Part shown: in pieces, positions 59,974 through 64,000 of the stretch | Layout: each line of letters starts with the position of its first letter | Position numbering within the stretch: the stretch's first letter is position 1 | NCBI RefSeq assembly: GCF_020080835.1 | Contig: NC_058166.1 | Coordinates: forward strand, 16,641,043-16,705,042 | Direction: 5' to 3' | Source: Cotesia glomerata | Taxonomy: Eukaryota > Arthropoda > Insecta > Hymenoptera > Braconidae | Length of the DNA stretch: 64,000 bases | Translations under genes and position numbers: made by a program | The notes under the pieces: model-generated | The model's database searches: none | What the model saw: the letters and a program-made list of their open reading frames with translations, nothing else | What the model was told of the DNA's origin: nothing

Positions 59974-60203
59974 ATATGAAAAATATATTAAAATGCATGT
60001 AGGTACTTAAATAAAAGCTCTTGATGAGTGTAACATCAGGATGAACTTATATCTTTCAAAATGTGAATAATAAGGCAATGACGTTGTATTTTGTTCACTG
60101 ATGATATTTTAAACGATATAAACTCATCCTGATTACACATCCAGTTACACTCATCGAGACCTTTCATTTGAGTACCCACATCAATTTTTCATATATTTAT
60201 ATA

Positions 60204-61123
60204 GTCGTAGTCGTTGTCGTTGTCGTAGTCTTTTCGCAAAATCCGTCATTTCATGAAATACCTAGGCACTTCCAGAAGCTTCGGCGTTTAGTGAAAAATA
60301 TTTAAATTGCATTATCAGCCTAGGTATTTGATGAAATGACCACTTTGTGCCGGCATCTCGTGTTTAAAACCAAGATACATAATCAGACGCATAGAACAGT
60401 TGGACTTTTCATGTAATACCTATTATACATCTTGGCACGTTGAATAAAGAAAAAAAATTAATAACATTAAAAAAAGGGAAGAAATAAAAGCAAATACAGA
60501 TTAATTTGTAAAAAAATATAACGAATATTTTGGAAAACAACCTAACAAACGACCGAATACTTCAGTTTACTAAAAGAAGGTAAATATTATACGGTCGTTT
60601 GTTAGGTTGTTTTTCATAACATTCTTTATATTTTTCTACAAATAAATCTTTATTCGCTTTTATTCCTTCCATTTTTTAATATTATCAATTTTTAACTTCC
60701 CGCTAAGAAAATTGAAAATTTTCAAAAATCGGGAAGTTATTGGTTTTACCCATAATATTTACCTTTTATAAGTAAACTGAAGTATACGGTCGTTTGTTAT
60801 CTTGTCTTCCATAATATTTGTTATATTTTTTTACAAATTAATCTGTATTTGCTTTTATTACTTCCTTTTTTTTTAATTTTATTAATTTTTTTTTCCTTTA
60901 TTCAACGTGCCAAGATCTATAATAGGTATTACATGAAAAGCCCAACTGTTCGATACGTCTGATTATGATTCTTGGCTTAAAACACGAGATGCCGGCACAA
61001 AGTGGTCATTTCATGAAATACCTAGGCTGATAATGCAATTTTAATATTTTTCACTAAACGCCGACGCTTCTGGAAGTGCCTAGGTATTTCATGAAATGAC
61101 AGATTTTGCGAAAAGACTACGAC
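60204..61123. mobile_element. 920-bp nested palindromic element
   Basis: The outer arms run from GTCGTAGTC and TTTTCGCAAAATC inward through CATTTCATGAAATACCTAGG and the stretch near 60400 (TTTTCATGTAATACCTAT), then pair with the right half up to GACTACGAC at 61123. CATTTCATGAAATACCTAGG or its complement occurs four times (near 60248, 60320, 61010 and 61075), making hairpins within each arm. A second motif GGTCGTTTGTTAGGTTGTTT is repeated in the middle (60540-60620, 60787). A small AACTTCCCG...CGGGAAGTT hairpin lies at 60702-60747. The left end has expanded GTCGTT units. No coding frame. Confidence 0.8.
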
Positions 61124-61603
61124 ATATATATATATATATATAATATATTATATATGTATATTTGAAAAATATATCAAAATGCATGTGGGTACTCAAATGA
61201 AAGCTCTTGATGAGTGTAACATTAGGATGAGCTTATATCTTTAAAAATGTGAATAATAAAGCAATGACGTTGTATTTTATTCACTGATGATATTTTTAAC
61301 GATATAAGCTCATCCTGGAGTTACACTCATCGAGACCTTTCATTTGAGTACCCACATCAATTTTTCATATATTTATATATATTACATATATTTATATATG
61401 GAAAATATATCATAAATGCATGTGGGTACTCAAATGAAAGCTCTTGATGAGTGTAACATCAGGATGAGCTTATATCTTTAAAAACGTCAATATTTCTGAA
61501 AGTACAGTGCAATTTAACAAAAGTCATTATTTCATAAAGCAGAATTTTATTTATTTATAGTTTACAAGTCACGGCAGTCACATAGTGACTGCAAGGTAGC
61601 TAA

Positions 61604-61910
61604 TTATTATTATTATTATCCACAAAAAAAAATAAATTAGTTCAAGTAAATATTTTTCTACGAGTTTCAGTCTTGTTTCAAAATTTTTACATTTCTTAAA
61701 AAGTTAATTTTTTTTTCTGTGCATTTCTATTAAAACACGAATATTATCTTCAAAAACTGAAAACCCGTTTTCCTCTCAATTTATCAATCTCGTCCTCTAC
61801 TTTATTTACAAATTTAATTAAATCCAAGAGACTAAGCTTGTGAATAATTATAACTTCATTTAATCGACACAAGGACTGAAGTATAGATGTATATAAATTT
61901 ATTTAGTACA
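61604..61910. other. AT-rich non-coding stretch
   Basis: Contains a short (TTA)n run at 61605-61618 and a decayed CACAAAAAAAAA...TTTTTTTTCTGTG pair at 61621-61722 that looks like an old CACAG-type MITE. Confidence 0.4.
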
Positions 61911-62100
61911 AGTTTAGTCCCTTGTCGCGTGAGTCTTGGTTAAATTGGTGCTCCTCGCGGCTCGTTAGTTGGCCTGTTTCGTTGCTGTGTGAGCTTTACT
62001 TGAGACTCCGATCGTCATGCCTCGTCGCACGATTGGGATCGCTTGTGTTTGTTCGTCAAGCAGAACCAACAAGCTTGTCAGTACTCTTGGATGTTAATAC
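61911..62100. other. GC-richer islet
   Basis: A 70-codon plus frame (61922-62134) occupies it without motif or splice support. The abrupt composition change suggests a fragment of a different sequence class, perhaps a retroelement piece, but nothing is recognised. Confidence 0.25.
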
Positions 62101-62299
62101 AATTACAAATACAAGCGTCATAATCTTAAAATAATAATTATTATTTACAACATTAAAAAATAAGCAAAAGAAATTTTTTTTGATTTATTTTTAAAAAAAT
62201 TTTTAAATGGTGAATAATTATAATTAAAAACTCGCGGAACAGGAACACAATCAATTTTATTTATTTCATTTTCCGGTTGTTTTTAAATAAAAACCCCAT

Positions 62300-63226
62300 T
62301 TTCAGTGTATTTAGGTGATGGTATATACGGGTGCTTTCGTAAATGAGAATTGTCCAAAGACCTTGAAGAGAAGTGCTGGCAAAATTGTCGGAAAGAGGGT
62401 AGATGAGCTTTCAGTAACAGTGGTACGGGGACTCCGTTTGTTGCCCGTACCCACTTCTGTTTCCTCTACTTCTGCTTGTGGTCCGCAGAGTAAAGGAAAA
62501 AAAAATAAAAAAAAAAAAAACACAACGCAAAATAAAATAATAAAATAAAAAATAAAACAGAAAACTAAACTAAATAAAAAAAAAAAAAAAAAGAACGTGT
62601 AATGGGAAACGAAGCATCTTTTTTTTGCTCTCTCATCCTCTTTTGGTTCTTTCTACTGTCGTAAAATCCTCAAACGATCCTATTGTGGCTGTGAGAATGC
62701 CACGGCGAGCCCCCGTATATTTTTCTACCTTTACACTGATCTATAGTTCCGATTTCGTTTTATATCTGCTTCGAAATAAGCTCCTTGTATTTTTTAAACA
62801 AAATAAATACAAAATGTCTAATAAAGATTTGCAAATGAAAGAGAGTGCTCTGATATCAAAAGAACCTTTTTTATTTATATGTAAATAATGTTGATTTGCT
62901 TCTTTATTGTACGCTTCTATTTTATTTATTTTTACAGGTATTTTTTTTTTTTTTAATAAAAACTTGAAACCTTTGCGATATTTACAGAGGATTGATTTTT
63001 TATGCTGTCTATTGTTGAGCGTTCGAGAGCGAGAGATTTCAATAATTTCTTTTTTTAAGAGCTTATATTTTTGAATTTTATTTCTAACAAAAGGGACACA
63101 AGCAAACAACGTGAAATTACCAAGATTGTAAGCGTTTCAAAGTAATATTTTTTTTATCATTATTTTTAAAAATATCTTTTTAATACGCTTTTACGATGTC
63201 TGGCTTGATATGTCCTTATATTAGGC
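62300..63226. other. Unique sequence with A-rich tracts, no supported gene
   Basis: Long A-rich tracts at 62495-62600. Overlapping frames on opposite strands at 62311-62548 and 62625-63109 cancel each other as evidence. ATTTTTACAGGTATTTTTTTT near 62930 resembles an acceptor next to a donor, without an exon. Confidence 0.35.
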
Positions 63227-64000
63227 CTAGAAGGATTTAGTTCTATTTAATAAGATTTAGTAACAGATACTAAATGATTTAGTAACAAACCTTTTATTAC
63301 CAAATATTTAGTTATAGGTACTAAATCATTTATTAAAGCCCATTTAGTTCCACACGGCAAAAAAGGTGATATAAAATTTGTATCACTGTAGACGCTAATT
63401 TTGTATCTAATGTATTATATCCTATACTTTACTATACTATGATACAGCATTTTCTATAGTAGTGAACCGAATATAGCATCACCTGACGTAAAATTTGTAT
63501 CACTTTTTTTTCCGTGCACCAAATAAATATTTAGTAGTATTTAACAAATGATTTATTGGCACTCAATAAATCGTTTATTGGTCTCAATGAAATTATTTTT
63601 TAACTAATTTTAGCGTGTAACCTAACTTTTTAACTTAAAATAAATAAAAATAATTAAAATAAATAATTTTAAGTTAAAATATAAGATATTATAAAGAAAA
63701 GAATCTCATTAAATTATATTTTTTTGTTTGAGACACTTATGAAATTAAAAATTAAACAAGTTTTTAACATATCAATAGTGGACTAATTGAAAAATGTAAA
63801 CTAAACTCCACTGAAAAAAGACATAAACAGAAGCCATTTATTGGGAGTATGTGTGTTTTCAAAGGTTTAATAAATCTCCCGAAATCGAGCTTAATAAAAT
63901 AATCTGAGTCAGTGAATAGGTTATGCATCACATAAACATTGGAATTAAAGCATAGCCATCTACCGACAATACTTGTCAAAGAAATATTTAGTACCTGTTA
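63227..64000 (+). mobile_element. D-family element copy 2, cut by window end
   Basis: From AGAAGGATTTAGTTCTATTT onward it follows copy 1 (38817-39616) closely, including the region of the 71-codon reverse frame. It is interrupted by a 164-bp insert at 63353. The right end lies beyond the window. Confidence 0.8.
63353..63516. mobile_element. 164-bp CACGG-ended MITE nested in the D element
   Basis: The left end CACGGCAAAAAAGGTGATA and the right end TATCACTTTTTTTTCCGTG form inverted repeats. Copy 1 reads TTCCACCAAATAAA at this place, so the insertion is defined by an empty site with a 2-bp CA duplication. Confidence 0.85.

Larger units (their letters stand above)
59517..61603 (+). mobile_element. 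Hel-A Helitron, three modules, two disrupted by palindromic inserts
   Basis: Start A|TCTATATCATTAAGAG. The 3' end has the perfect hairpin GCAGTCACATAGTGACTGC but CTAA in place of CTAG. Modules lie at about 59732-60060, 60095-61250 and 61295-61480. The first holds a 142-bp palindrome and the second a 920-bp palindrome, each exactly in the AT-rich centre. Without the inserts it is about 1.0 kb, like the copy at 23452. Confidence 0.85.

Overview
This window is AT-rich eukaryotic nuclear DNA. No intact protein-coding gene is visible. What organism it comes from is an inference. tRNA-derived SINEs, several short Helitron families, many small inverted-repeat transposons and the base composition point to an arthropod, most likely an insect and perhaps a parasitoid hymenopteran. 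No host gene is recognised well enough to confirm this.

The dominant component is a family of non-autonomous Helitrons (called Hel-A here). Copies start with TC (TCTATATTATTAAG) and end in CTAG. An 8-bp hairpin (GCAGTCAC/GTGACTGC) lies about 7 nt before the CTAG, and copies sit between an A and a T. Each copy carries one to four tandem imperfect palindromic modules of roughly 170-220 bp. Nine full or truncated copies lie at 1-568, 12755-13314, 16943-17952, 21227-22430, 23452-24492, 43413-44624, 46803-48088, 57831-58629 and 59517-61603, plus remnants. Two unrelated short Helitron families (Hel-B, Hel-C) and the 3' ends of a fourth (Hel-D) are also present. One Hel-C copy can be checked against empty sites in the window.

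The second component is a large set of inverted-repeat elements with CACTG, CACAG or CACGG ends, mostly flanked by 2-bp repeats. They are often nested in one another. The five-copy B family lies at 10960, 18916, 25732, 35358 and 37115; its copies are inserted in other CACTG elements at 18724 and 34767. A 1070-bp element at 51578 has many CGCCCTTTTACCTTT boxes. A 920-bp and a 142-bp palindrome sit inside the spacers of Hel-A palindromes near 60 kb. A hairpin-forming inverted repeat of about 530 bp lies at 41891. Two tRNA-derived SINEs (5521-6010 and 40293-40535) have perfect target-site duplications.

Host coding content is limited to two candidate first exons on the minus strand. The one at 4128-4179 encodes a signal-peptide-like start and ends in a consensus donor. 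The one at 57445-57534 is an open stretch that also ends in a consensus donor. A decayed protein-coding remnant lies at 50272-51166. The window therefore looks like intergenic or large-intron sequence made mainly of repeats, with GC-richer unique islets between them (3340-3900, 4350-4860, 13560-13990, 27360-27970, 29510-29900, 36230-36480, 54650-55100, 57410-57720). If the two exons are real, their genes run leftwards through long repeat-filled introns.
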